Assembly: GCA_022606135.1 (NCBI GenBank)
Contig: JABYQN010000003.1
Span: forward strand, 1,860,001-1,924,000
DNA from: Fomes fomentarius
Lineage: Eukaryota; Basidiomycota; Agaricomycetes; Polyporales; Polyporaceae
Reading direction: 5' to 3'
Length of the DNA: 64,000 bases
The notes beneath the pieces were generated by a model. It was not told the origin of the DNA. It ran no database searches and saw nothing but the letters and a program-made list of their open reading frames with translations. This document shows positions 46,571 to 58,024 of the stretch, piece by piece; positions within the stretch are counted from its first letter, which is position 1, and each line of letters opens with the position of its first letter. The position numbers were made by a program, and so were the translations under genes.

Positions 46571-47204
46571 TTGAGTGAGCAGCAACTCAGTATAGAGGTG
46601 TAATATATGGGAGTAGAGATATGTGTGGTGAGAGACAAGATGGAGGCTAAGATTTGTTTTGAGGGCTGCGATCCGCCTTTGAAATAGCGGTGTCTAGCGC
46701 GGAAGAATGCGGGCTGTTCATGGCCGGTAGCAAGTATCCTGAGTTTAGTTTGCACCCTTGAGACTGTAGTAGTCACAGAGTTTACGGCCGAGATCCCGCC
46801 TGCACAAGCTTGAACTCGCTATCATCAAAGTTCAAGTTACTAGGTATGTAGTAGTAGTCAGAGAGCTTACGGCTTCAACTCCGCGTGATGTGTCAACTGG
46901 TATTACGTGTGGACGCCCTTGTGGCGTGGGTAATGGCACGTTGTACCAAGAAGTTCACAACTTACAACTTGAAATTACGGGCTATGGTCTCTTGGTATTA
47001 CTCCTCCCAACTGAGATATAGCAACCACACAACGAGTCGTTCTCTCTACCTGCGATGGACCGCCGTCCCAGTCGCCCAGAATCTGGCAAAACCATGTGCC
47101 ACCGCCTTCCCATTCGAGATACTGTCTCATATTATGAGGAAAGTCTCGGCGACGTTTCTGGTTGCTCTGATGATGTCGATGCCTGCATTCGTCTCCCTGA
47201 CCCT
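46571..47204. other. Intergenic, no gene recognised
   Basis: This lies between the zinc-finger gene 3' end and the phosphate carrier start, both on the minus strand. It should contain the carrier promoter. The frames here are short and unlike protein. Confidence 0.45.
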
Positions 47205-48214
47205 TCAACGGTTACCCGGGTGCCACTCTCCATACTCGTCTCCGATGCACCCAAACTGTGTCATATGCCGCTGATAGCTGTCCCTGCGATTGAACCTCGC
47301 AGTCGGCTCCCAGCAGCCGCCCACCATAGCTATCCCCGCATACCACCTCCGCTCCGCCGTCGCAATTGTATCCTCTGACAGCCTATACGTGCTTCGTGCT
47401 TGGTCTAACGGGACCCCGCAGCATACCCAGAGCGCACCGTCCGAGTTGTGTGTTGAGCGCATGTGGCGGTCGAGTTCTTGTTGACGGCCGAAGGTAGACC
47501 TGCACAGAGGGCAGGATACGCGCTCTCTGGCGCCGCGGGAAGGAGCGGATTGGCTGGAGGGGCCTGAGCCTCGAGCGCTGTGACTGCTTCGAGTACGTCT
47601 CAGAGGAGGCCGCGCAGTATCGGACGGTAAGGAGTTGGAAGACGCAGTCGCGAAGGAAGAGGAGGCAATGGGTGCCGACACAGACGAGACGACCACTCTT
47701 GGGAGAGTGGGGGCCGGAATGACGGGCTGGAGAGGTGCATCTTGGGCGGACCTTGCGGCCAAATCAGGTGGCCAATAGATGTCGGGAGCAGACCGATAGT
47801 GTCGAGATGATGTTGGTGTGCCAGACTGATGGTATGGTGTCGTTAGGTGACCGGAAGGGTGGTACATGTTGTTTGGGGGCATGTGTGTGTTTACGCCAGG
47901 ATACGAGGTGTGAGTCGTGTGAACAGTGGCATGGCTTACGAGACTGTATGGCGAATTTTGCATCTGAGATTGTAAGTCCAACGCTGGGAGACGAATGCTT
48001 GAGAGATAATCAGCGAGAATACTAAGGAAGCATGTCAGTAACCTTACTGTGCGTCATGCTCAGCCCGTTGTATGGCCACATCGGCATTCAGCGGCCTTGT
48101 CTCCGTAGTCGAGTTGTCCGGCATGGTCATTTGGACGACATCTCGTGCCCGAGAGGGTTGCTCGGTATTCTGGGTGACGGTCGGGGAGTACGGGTGGAAG
48201 CTGTTTTGGCGCAT
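47205..48214 (-). CDS. C2H2 zinc-finger protein, possible transcription factor
   Basis: About 327 residues if exons 48048-48214 and 47205-48021 are joined. The large exon carries one clear C2H2 finger, CPLCRSTFGRQQELDRHMRSTH, where both Cys and both His ligands are present. A second, looser Cys/His group (WVCCGVP, then FNRRDSYQRHM) follows near the C-terminus. The rest is Ser/Pro/His-rich and probably disordered. The two exons are separated by only 26 nt, reading GTAAGG...CTGAC...TTAG: donor, branch-like motif and acceptor all look right and the phases match, but the size is extreme. If it is not removed, a TAA stops the first frame. The start at 48214 (MRQNSFHPYSP) is a choice; a later Met is possible. 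Targets are unknown. Confidence 0.7.
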
Positions 48215-50292
48215 TGCAGGGCAAGTTCTGGAGTGGTGATCTGGCAGACGAAGACATGTGCGGACAGTGAGTACATAAATACTGACGAGCATCGCCGCCA
48301 TTGACAATGGAGGTGCCGTTCAGCTTTCTGGGCTCCATGGTGGCACTATGGATGCGATGTCTGTAGCTGAGGTTTTCACCGGCGAGATTCGCCCCTCGCC
48401 ACATCGCAATCTTATGGATGGCACCTGTTCAAACGGAGCTCTGCCCTGTCATAAAGCAAAATAGTGGCCAGTGAGTCCTATGACACATATCAACAGAGTC
48501 GACTTTGGGTGGCACTGCGAACAGTTTCACGCCACAGCTCAGCCGTGTGGCGTCAGTGGCAGGGGAACCTTCTGGATCACGAGAGTGGCCCACCGAGGTT
48601 CGGCGAGGATATTTCGTATGCGCTTTCGAGTGAGTGAACCCTGAGATCAAGGTCACCGATATCAATCCATGCATGGCCGCGTCTAGCGTGCTATACGCTA
48701 GACCTCGCATACTCCGAACCGATCTTCGGATTCAGCGCAACTACAAAAACCTTCGTAGCACTGAGACCGGGAGAGTTTCCCTGTGAAAGAATTCCGGCAG
48801 ATACTACGGAAAGCCAGGATATCTCACAGCAGGGCTCGTGGTGCTTGAAGTTAACGATACGCCGTCTAGACTGTAGACACTGATGTCCACTGAGATCTGA
48901 TAGGTAGAAGCCAGAGATTCTAAGCCCATAACCATGTATAACAGCTCAGTATGGAAGGAAAAAAAATGTCGCGTAATTTGTGGGGATAGACGATGAGAGC
49001 CGGAGCAAAGGCGTCCACCTACAGTGAGACGTTACGAATCACTGGTAGTATGATGTGGGAAATAGACATCCGAACCAAGGCGCTTAAATGGGCTTAAATG
49101 GGCTCTATCAACTGGGGTCAACACGCCAGTGCTTGGCCAACTTCTATTGACCTCAAGGCCGCTAGCCATAGCAAAGTCAAAACCTACAGGTGGAACAGAT
49201 ATGACACTGCCTCCGTTGCTTGTCATTTATACAAGGTGGCATCTTGGCTCAGATGACCCAGACATTGCGCGAAGGCATTTCATAAGGCAAAAACTGGGAT
49301 GCAGATTCCAACAACCGAAAAGCGGCATTCTTACTCAGGCTGCTACATTGCACTTCTGGCGACCATGTTCTCACCGCTACGTGCCGTTATAAGAGCACGT
49401 CGGCTATATCATCGATTGTGTTGATGACTCCAAGACTCTCGCGCAACGTGCCCTCTCTCTCAGTCAGCGGGACTGAACACCTCAAGCTCAGCGCAATCTC
49501 TTTTCAAATCACTCTCCCATGGACACTGCAGCGTGGCTCCCCAAGTTCATCATGCCGAATCTAGTATGACGAGCTCATCCGAACGAAGCCCGAGTTTGCG
49601 CTATACACAAAGCTCTGCGTTTCTATATCTATGCATCCAGTGGAGTCCTACTGGAATAGACACAGTACTGTGTGATATCACTGAGATTCAACTTGAGCCA
49701 GCGCAGCCTACCCAATTACTCACCTTGAACATAGCGCACGGCTAGCTGCCTCATACGATGAGTCCACCCCCATACTTGAAGGGCAAAGTCAAGTCATAGC
49801 ATTACAACAGGTGCATGAGATCAAATTTGATCATGAGAAGTCCTTGTTTCAGGTAGGGATATGTCTTAAAGCTGTCGGACATACCACCATCCCAAGGTCA
49901 GCTCGGTGTTCAAAGTCGCTCACACCGCGAGACGATATGTAACCGCATCTCACCCTAGCTGACAACAGCCAGGATGGGCGATCGGTGGCTGTCAGTCGTA
50001 CCCTGAATGTTCTATCTTTGATTGACGTTGAGTGTGTGCTTGAGTCTGCGCATCATTTGATTCCTGTACGTGCGCTGCTGAGACAATGTCGGTCCAGAGT
50101 GGTATTTCTTCCGCTTTGAAGGAGGTTGAAGTCTCGATGGGGCCGACTTATGCCTTAAGTTCTATCACAGCCGTTCGAACTCTCACCGTATCGCAGATAG
50201 CCATCTCAAAATGCAGTATCCAAATCTATATGTTTATATCATTGAGTTAAGTGAACGTAATATCTACTCCCGTCGCCCGTCCGATGAGACCC
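48215..50292. other. Intergenic with sequence resembling OYE-flanking DNA
   Basis: No gene is recognised. Near 49080-49150 the text (AAATGGGCT, TATCAACTGGGGT, CTTGGCCAACT) resembles 53620-53690, in the upstream part of the decayed OYE copy, so a further remnant of that duplication may be present. From about 50040 to 50290 the sequence is the 3' flank of the OYE gene and is similar to 52910-53090. Confidence 0.45.
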
Positions 50293-51736
50293 TCACACTC
50301 TAGACTTCAAGAACTCTTCAGAGAATGGATAGGTGGTGTACCCCTTCTCGCTCAAAGCTGTGTAGAATGTGGCTTCGTCCGGCTCATTCAGTGGCAAATT
50401 CTCGCGAAGACGGAAGGGGAGGTCAGGCTTGTCGAAAGTACGATTAGCTAAAGCCACTGGGAGGACGAGTTCGCGGCGACACTCACGTTCGCGAGCCAAG
50501 CCCTACCAAATCCGACCAGCTGGCCAGTCTCTTCCGCGAGCTTTATCCCTGATTCGCGATCTAGTGAGCCAGTTGTGATGAGGCGGCGAGGACTCCACAG
50601 CTTATCGATGAAGTCTGCTTGCTGTGAAGTGAAACAACATTAGCGCAGACTCGCAGACATGACAGTTGTGTGCCGATGCTGCTTACAGATTCGACTGTAG
50701 GGGCGCTGTTTAAAGGCGCTGTAGGAGTGATTGTGTGGATGTATGCTAGGTCAGGGAACCTCTTCTTGATCTGCTCTACAAGATAGCCAAAGGTAGGTAT
50801 AGGATCATCTAGACGCGTGCCTGCGAATGCAGAGTTAGCACAACAACACACCTAACATAAAGGTCAACACTAACCTAGATAATCTAACCACGGAGACAAG
50901 CGAATAGCCGTCTTGTTCTGGCCGACAGCAGCACTGATTGCATCCAACACCTCGAGCGCGAAGCGCACGCGGTTCTCAACGGGACCACCATATTCATCCG
51001 TCCGCTTGTTCGTGATATCACGAAGGAACTGGTCTACGAGGAATCCGTTCGCTCCATGTACTTCAACGCCGTCAAAACCTGCGCGGTGGACGGCGTTATG
51101 TGCGGCGATACGATGCCACTCGACATATTGCTTTATCTCTGCAAGCACAATAAATGAATGAGAGACTGCTTCGTTGTGGAGCGTGAAAGGATGTTGCCAC
51201 CTTCTCTTGTAAGCTCTCGAGGGACGTCGTCGGGTTTACCAGGGAGGGGGACCGGAGATGGAGCGACGTGAGGATGATCTGGGTTCTGCACCTTCAACAA
51301 CTCCAGCCGAGCCATGCGTCCGAGTGCCCAAATCTGAAGGTAAATGTACGATCCCTTCGCATGGACGGCATCCGTGACCTGAGCCGAGCTCGTCAAATAA
51401 AACAGAGGAACTAAGAGTACTCCGACTCACCTTCTTCCAGGCAGTGATCTGCTCGTCACTGTAGATACCTGGGACGTTGATCATACCGCCAGCCGGAGGA
51501 GCGATGTCCGTCGCTTCCGCGATGAGAAGCGAGCCGGGAACGCTGCCGCGCTGGGCGTAGTATTCGACCATCAAGTCAGTAGGGACATGTGCACTAGTGG
51601 CGCGGAAACGCGTCAACGGCGCAAAGACGACACGGTGAGCTAGTTTGATGTCGCCAACCTGGATGGGCTGGAACAACGCGGTAGTAGGTGCGGCCATGGT
51701 CACAATGAGAGGAGGTGTAGGAGTCGTTGTAGCCAT
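50293..51736 (-). CDS. Old yellow enzyme family NADH:flavin oxidoreductase
   Basis: FMN enzyme of the old yellow enzyme group, reducing activated C=C bonds of enals, enones or nitro compounds with NAD(P)H. Six exons on the minus strand: 51431-51736, 51201-51378, 50875-51138, 50687-50820, 50487-50621 and 50293-50427, 383 residues. Motifs: VVFAPLTRFRA near the FMN site, EYYAQRGSVPGSLLIAEATD, YIYLQIWALGRMA, AGFDGVEVHGANGFLVDQFL (with the usual H-x2-N substrate pair), DEYGGPVENRVRF, FGRAWLANPDLPFRL and the C-terminal GYTTYPFSEEF. All phases close. Two Met codons are available (residues 1 and 14); the second, MAAPTTALFQPIQVG, would also make a complete enzyme. A decayed duplicate follows at 52910-53830. 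Confidence 0.92.
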
Positions 51737-52909
51737 CGTTCCTTGTGAAAGGGGATTTTATACGTAGAAATCAACGATGCGAGAGTGATTGGTAAGTAAG
51801 CCCACACGGCCAAATACTAGCGCTGGCTTGGGGGGGTTGTTTCAACTTGAACTTCTTAGTAATGAAACCCCGACTGGTCGGTAAATACACAAGCGAAATG
51901 GCAATCAATAGAACGCCGATTCGGAGAGCTCAATTGTTTACAGGTGAATGGAAGAGAAGGCGACTCCTACGTACGGAACCCCTTTGCTTCTTCGCGGCAT
52001 TGTTTCTCCACGATCGTGCCCCTCTCCCACAGGCTTGCTGCGAGCGCCGGTTCTAAGGAAGAGATTCCTGTTGTCAGAATAGCTACCATGATCGAGGTGT
52101 GAGCGTATTTGAGCAATGAGCGCTGAGCATGCAAGATGGATGCCAACTTTTGCCAAGGGCCGTGCGCTCGAAAAGGAACATGATCGTGACATGTACAACT
52201 AAGCATGATGAGCGCTAGCCCGCGGTCCTCTAACTAACTCATTGTGATGATGGTCGTCCCTTGCAATGGTAACGCCATTTTTTTCTTGCCCACTGAACTT
52301 CAAAACATGGCTGTGAAACTTGTATTCGTAACACGACCCCGATCGGAGAATTTATAAGCTTGCATGCTGGCACTTTCGATTATGCCTACATTGTAACGGG
52401 CAGTGTGGCCCGAGCCCGGCGAGAACTGAGGACGAAGACTGGATTCGAGGGTCTTAGACGAAGTACAGAGGTACAGAGAACAAGGCGGGACGGGGCTCGG
52501 GTGCCAACGCCGTGTACTGGCGTTGGTTCGTCTAGAGAAACGAGACGTAGTGTAGAGCGTAACTAGGTGAGTCCAAATCGGGCGGGTCACGGTCACAGTG
52601 CCGTTACATACATCCACGCCGGTGTGGAGACTCGATATGTTTCGCTAGCTTCGTCTGTTCCGCTGCAACAAAAGTACCCCAAATATCCCGGTGATGACGC
52701 TATGGTACTACGAGTTCCGTCCCTGATTCTGGCGCGAAAATCATAGTTAACTAAGGCGTATCATCAAGCCCCGTAGAACACAACGAAAGGTAGTAATAGT
52801 ATGCTTCTAATGCTGGCAGCAGGTTGAAGTGTATCACGATGCGGCCATCAGTCCACATCCACGGACCAGGCTGCCAAACATGACCGCCAGCTGAGCAGAC
52901 CCGTCATAA
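51737..52909. other. Intergenic region between OYE gene and its decayed copy
   Basis: The left part is the OYE promoter side. Stretches at about 51750-52190 are matched, with many differences, by 53420-54215, so this belongs to the duplicated block. Nothing else is recognised. Confidence 0.5.
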
Positions 52910-53830
52910 TTTGCGTGCAGAGCCCTTGAGAGTGATATCTCTTCCACCGTGAAAGAGGTTAAAGTCTCGAATGGGTCGACTAATGCCAACCATCGTGTCG
53001 CAGATAGCCGCCATGTCAGGTTGCAGCGTCTCTTTCTAAACATCATATAATCGTTGGGTTTAGTGAACACGACACCAACTGCCGTCGCCTCCTCACATCC
53101 TAGAATTTCAAAAACCTTCGGAGAATGGATAGGTCGTGTACGCCTTCTCACTCAAAACCGTGTATAGCGTGGCTTCGTCCGGCTCATTCAGTGGCAGATC
53201 CTCGCGAAGACGGTTCGCGAGCCAAGTCCTACTGAATCCGACCAGCGGGCCTGTCTCCCCGCGAGCTTGATCCCTGATTCGCGATATAGTGCGTCAGTTG
53301 TCATGAGGCGGCGAGGATCCCACAGCTTATACTAATAGAGGAAGTCTGCTTGCTGTGAAGGTGAACCAACATCAGCTGCGGTCATGATGCTCGTGCAGGA
53401 GTCGTTTCATCTATCGTACGTGGTTGAAGGCGATTTTATACGCGTGCCGCTGGGTGTGCATAAAGCCCAATGACTCGATGAGCGTTGACCCATGAGAGCG
53501 TCTGTGAAGTGGTTGGTAAGTACATAAACTCTCAGCGCCGTACACGACCAAATGCCAATGAATGCTGGCTCAAGGCCTATATTGGTCGAATATGGCTCGC
53601 GGTACTTTACCTTAATGGGGGGCAGCTGAAATGGGCCATAATATATGGGTAATATCAACTGGGTCGTGTCAGATAGTTCTTGGCCAACCATACAGTACGA
53701 GGCCCACCTGGCGCTCGATTGCTCTCTGGAGTTTCCCTAGTCCACATTTCGCAAGAGCGTTTCTCACTGAGACACTGTCTTCTTAGTGATGAAATCGCGA
53801 CCGGTAGAGACATGAACGGAGATAGCGGTT
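52910..53830 (-). pseudogene. Decayed tandem copy of the OYE gene with central deletion
   Basis: Compared with 50040-51850, this block keeps the 3' flank, the last two coding exons and then jumps to the promoter side. Between 53169 and 53196 the match to 50369-50396 is exact. Other matches are the end of exon 4-5 text (GAAGTCTGCTTGCTGTGAAG at 53340-53359) and, directly after, GGAGTCGTT-like text corresponding to the start-codon region at 51720. About 1.1 kb with exons 1 to 4 is therefore missing near 53385. Intron 5 and about 14 coding bases are also deleted (joint near 53212). The copy cannot make an enzyme. The flanks show this was a DNA-level tandem duplication, not a retrocopy. Confidence 0.82.
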
Positions 53831-55340
53831 AGGCAGTAGAGGATCGAGCCAACCGGTGAACGCAAGGAGCAGATGCCTGAAAGCTAACGATGTAGATGAC
53901 CAAGACCTTATCACTGGCTTGATGTAGGATTCCTTTCGAGGCATTGTTGCTTTGTTGATTCCGATCGGCCTCTCCGAGTCTCACCTTGCTGCGCAATGCG
54001 CGAGATCTTTTGTCTGTCGATGCGCCACGTCGCACGCCAGCAGCCTGAGGATTAACATGAGGGTCACGGCAGCGTCGGTATGTACTTGTGCACACGAGCA
54101 GTGATCCTGAAAAAGGATGTCAGTCGTCAGGATAGCTCACATGATCGACGTCATAGACATTAATCATCACCATTTTGAGCATGCAAGACGATGCCAAGGG
54201 CACGCGACGTCCTTGCTGTGATGCACGAGCTGGCATATTGTAGCTCTATCGACGCCCTGAGACAAGGGATCCACCAGTGTTTGTAGGGATGTCGAGTCGA
54301 TGATCATCGTTTCTTGACATGACGGCACTAGAACCATAGCGTTGGACTCTTAAGTCGGGTTTAGTTGTTGTGACCAGTGCTTTCCACTACCTGTCGTAAC
54401 TGGTGAGTCTTTCTGGTGAAGGCTGTCCAGACAATGGTATTCTGGCTCAGTGTTGTCCCAGGATCCGACCCGATGCTGCATCACTATGAAAAACTCACCA
54501 ACTGGGCCTTGTTCGACCTGAACTTGCGAGCTCAGAGCATAACGGGCCTTCTACCACGACCTTTTGTAGCAACTCAGGATATGCCGCTTTGTTCCACAAG
54601 TCAACGAGGAACAGTTCTCGTTCTGGTTTTACCCACAGTTTCTGGCTCGCTCGAGTCTCAGTCTCGAGTCCAGGCTGCAACAACTTCGGTCCGCGCCGAA
54701 ATGCGGTGCCAAGTGCCAGATCTAGGCCAGATTTGTCCTCGGCCGGCCTGGGCACTGCGGGCGTCTATAGAAGTGCAACTTCTCCATCACTTCTCGTCGA
54801 CTTTCGTGGAATTAGCCACGACTATGTTCGGTTGTACCATGTTCTTGCTCGAGGTGAGGTCTACAGGACGTGCACCATATGCCTTGCATCATCACAACCG
54901 GAGAATAGTGGGCAGAGGTCAAGGACGGAATTGACATTCCATGCCTCGTGAACACGCCTAGAATTGCTGTCATGACTCCTACCGCGCAGTGGTACCACCT
55001 CCATAGCCCAGGCCCCCCTCAAAGTAGTATCTTCTAATGTTCCCGGAGCCTGGCAGCCTTCGCGCGTCACACACAGTCTCCTCTGCGGCTGTGTCTGGGT
55101 AAGTCCCCATCCTCGAGTCCTTACGGTCTGGATTGTGCGCTGATACGATTCCCGCCAGGATACGGAACCCTCATCTGCGACCGCCGCTCGGTGCCAGGTT
55201 GTATAAGATATATTATGGTGTAGGGGCAGACGTTCCGCCATCGCCATTGCCGACCACAACCGAACACCAACACCCTCTACCGTCGATCTCTTTCTACCCC
55301 GCGCTACTCCCCAGGCTATCTTCTACTACTGGTCCTTGCT
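53831..55340. other. Intergenic, left part duplicated, no gene recognised
   Basis: Up to about 54215 the sequence resembles 51850-52190 (for example GAGCATGCAAG at 54177 and 52127). The remainder to the RING gene has only short frames. The right end contains the RING gene promoter. Confidence 0.45.
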
Positions 55341-56440
55341 ATGCCCACGTGCGTAGTCTGCCTCAACATCCTTAGAGACCCTGCTGCATTGCCCTGTGGT
55401 GAGTCTCTCCGTTGTGTTTATATTCTTCGCGGTCGGTAACCTAGCGCCTCCTCCCACCAGGTCATGTCTTCTGTCATGATTGCATCGTCCGCTTAGTTCG
55501 TTCCATCATCCCTTATGCCAACGACCACTTTTGCCCCACATGCAAGCAACCATATACCATCTGTGAGTCTAAACAAACATTCCTCCGATATGCAAGGTGG
55601 CCTCATCGCCACACTCCTCACAGCGAATGTCGATCCGAACCTCGTACCCCACCATCTCCGCCCATTCATCACGCCCTCTGTGCGCAAGCTGTTCTTGGAG
55701 TACACCATACCCCCACCCAGCAAGGCATCGACGTCGAACCCCGAGTATGCACGTCTCCTTGCAGAGAACGCCTCACTGAAGACCAGCTGCTACGTGTGGC
55801 GGAAACGCGCCGCCGTCCACGCAGCAGCGACACTCGGACTCGTCGGCCTCGCCCGCCTAGCCCGCGACTACGGTCTACAAATGAAGAAGGAGCGGGACGA
55901 GCTCGAGGGAAAATACAACCAGCTCAAGCAGCAGATGGAGGATCAGTCGAAACCGTGAGTGCGATGTCCCGTCTCCCTCCCTTCGCAGCGATGCTGAGTG
56001 TCAACACTAGGATAAGCCCATCAAGCCCGCCCGAAACCCTTTCCTGTCCTCCATCGCCTCGCGATGCTGAGATGCGCTCAAGCTCGTCTTCCCTCCCCAC
56101 CCTTCCCCACATCTGCGAGCTCAACCTCGAGCCACTCGAGGCGAATATCCCCCCGAGCATCACGCGCACTGGCATGTCGGACCATCGCCCCCTCTCGCCT
56201 TCCCTCTACCGCCTGCCCTCTCCCGCGATGAGCGATGACAGCTACTGCTCGGACTGCCCAGACTGCGTCGACACCCGGAAACGCAAAAGGGACTCGGAGG
56301 AGCTCGACGACGACAGTAGCGAGGAGCCGGAGCGACCCATCAAACGCTCGCACTCGAGCTCGCCGACCATCCTCGTCCCGACGCCGCTTTCTCCCGAGAG
56401 CGCGATTGCGAACTACCTCGAAGGCTCGCTGACGATATGA
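55341..56440 (+). CDS. RING-finger protein, probable E3 ubiquitin ligase
   Basis: Four exons, 55341-55398, 55461-55562, 55597-55954 and 56011-56440, give 315 residues. The N-terminal C3HC4 RING reads CVVC, then ALPCGHVFCHDCIVRLV and FCPTCKQPY; the Cys and His ligands are all present and the domain starts at residue 4. A helical region follows with a hydrophobic patch (HAAATLGLVGLARLARDYG) and a charged coiled coil (KKERDELEGKYNQLKQQMED). The C-terminal half is Ser/Pro-rich with an acidic, Lys/Arg-flanked stretch (TRKRKRDSEELDDDSSEEPE) that may be a nuclear signal. Intron 2 is only 34 nt but is required to join the frames. Ubiquitin ligase activity is inferred from the RING; the substrate is unknown. 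It faces VPS25 tail to tail. Confidence 0.85.
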
Positions 56441-57152
56441 TGCCAATCTTGCCATTCTCATTCCACATACCGATATCCTGGTGCCGCGCAAGCGGCTGAA
56501 ACCTCCAGACTGCATCCGCTGCGGGCTAGGCGCTGTCTACATACCATACTGCATAGCAAGGACGGACATGCTTTGCCGTTCCTCACCCACATCCAGAGAA
56601 ACACCATGAGTTTTGCGTCCTTCCCCTCGATCTCGGTACTTGTATCAACATATAATTCTAGACCGCGCCTATGTCCCGCACTTTCCTGTCTCGCTCTCTC
56701 ATCCCGATGTATATCATCGCTGGCCTCGCATACACCACTCCCCCACTCAATCCACCCACTTCGTGCTTGCGCCGTGTAATTCTGCATCTGTTGTATTTTT
56801 ATCCCCTCTTGTCCACCTTGCCTGCTCCGCCGTTCTCGAACCGATGTCTATGTCTGTACGTGATTATCCGAAAGATGTGTCCCTGGGCTCTGGGAGTGAC
56901 GAGACAGACCCTTCCAGGCACGCGATAGCGACTCCGAGTACGCCGCATATCGTGTCTTTGAGCGATCTGGTCGCATTGTCCAGCCCGGCCGAGATACTGG
57001 CCTCGGGCGCAGCTCGACTCCGACGTGGGATTCTCCTCGGTGAAACACGCTCAGGCTGCTGTTCATGTCCACGTTCGATTCTATGTTAAGTATACGGAGG
57101 AAAGATGATACAGTCCGGCCTGTGCATACTCGACCATCGCGAGTGCTGACGG
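56441..57152. other. Convergent intergenic region
   Basis: These 712 nt are shared by the 3' ends of the RING gene (plus) and VPS25 (minus). A plus-strand frame at 56613-57089 (RDYPKDVSLGSGSDETDPS) has mildly protein-like composition but no domain, and I do not call it. Confidence 0.45.
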
Positions 57153-58024
57153 TCATCTCCCGGGCGCGCCTGCGAGGAACCGCACACCCTCTCCATCCGC
57201 GACCGCGATGATCTGGGCGCGAGCGGACTTGGCGAGCACCGCGATCGCTTTCCTGAGAATCGGAAGCGGGAGGCCCTCGAGCGGCGAGGGCACCGGCGGC
57301 TCCACGATCTCGAAGAACGTCATGATCGTGTTCAGATGCCCCGTCGAGTTGACCTTGTATATGTATATGGATAGGCAGCCATTGTCAGTGTCAGCGCAGC
57401 ATACGGGGCGGGGCTTTCGGGACTTGGGAGCTTGAGTTAACACGCACCCAGTCGTAGAGAACCTGGGCCCATTCTTCCGGCGACCGCCAGAAGAGGAGAG
57501 CTGAGGACGTCTGGTTCGGCGGGTCGTACACCGCATGATTGCTCGCGACCATATCGGCCAAGATCGCGGAGAGGTGCGCTGGTCGTACGCGTCCTGACAG
57601 TAAATCGAAACAGACAATCGGTGAAATACTTCATAGCTAGTTGTCGAGGCGACAGGAGCAGACACCCACTGTTTATCCTGGGATTCCGCAGTACCTCATC
57701 CCATTCCCCGCCCGTTGCGTCCGCGTCCTCGATTCGGAGTACGAAGAGCTTCTTGTGACGCGCGTATGTGAGAATAAGCCGGGTCCAGTGCTGCGCGATG
57801 TTCTTCTGGGTCACCGGGTTAGGCTGCTGCCTGGGGAAGGGATGTTGGGTTGAGCAGCTGGGCTGATGCAAAGTTCATGGCGATCTCACGAGAAGAACGG
57901 AGGCGCGGCGTGTATGGACGGAAGAGTAAAGCCTGGAACGAGAGCTTAGCGATGATATTGCCGTACAGTGTGCGCTGTGAAGTTTACCGGAGGATGTAGT
58001 GTGAGGGGAGCAGGCCTGAGTCAT
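57153..58024 (-). CDS. VPS25: ESCRT-II subunit Vps25
   Basis: Vps25 is one of the subunits of ESCRT-II (two copies per complex), which sorts ubiquitinated cargo into multivesicular endosomes and recruits ESCRT-III. Five exons on the minus strand, 57988-58024, 57890-57932, 57670-57830, 57448-57593 and 57153-57353, give 195 residues; the human protein has 176. The PPFF motif that binds Vps36/Vps22 is visible as HAAPPFFSQQPNPVTQ. The first winged helix contains HWTRLILTYARHKKLFVLRI and DMVASNHAVYDPP. LLFWRSPEEWAQVLYDWV is the family's most conserved block. The second winged helix contains GHLNTIMTFFEIVEP and ends QIIAVADGEGVRFL. The two first exons are tiny (37 and 43 nt) but phase and the PPFF match support them. 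Confidence 0.92.

Noticed and set aside
53110..53390. Second functional OYE gene
   Set aside because: Only the last coding exons and flanks remain; exons for the FMN site and substrate pocket are absent.
56613..57089. 158-codon frame between the RING gene and VPS25
   Set aside because: It has no recognisable domain and lies where the two convergent 3' untranslated regions are expected; its composition alone is not enough.
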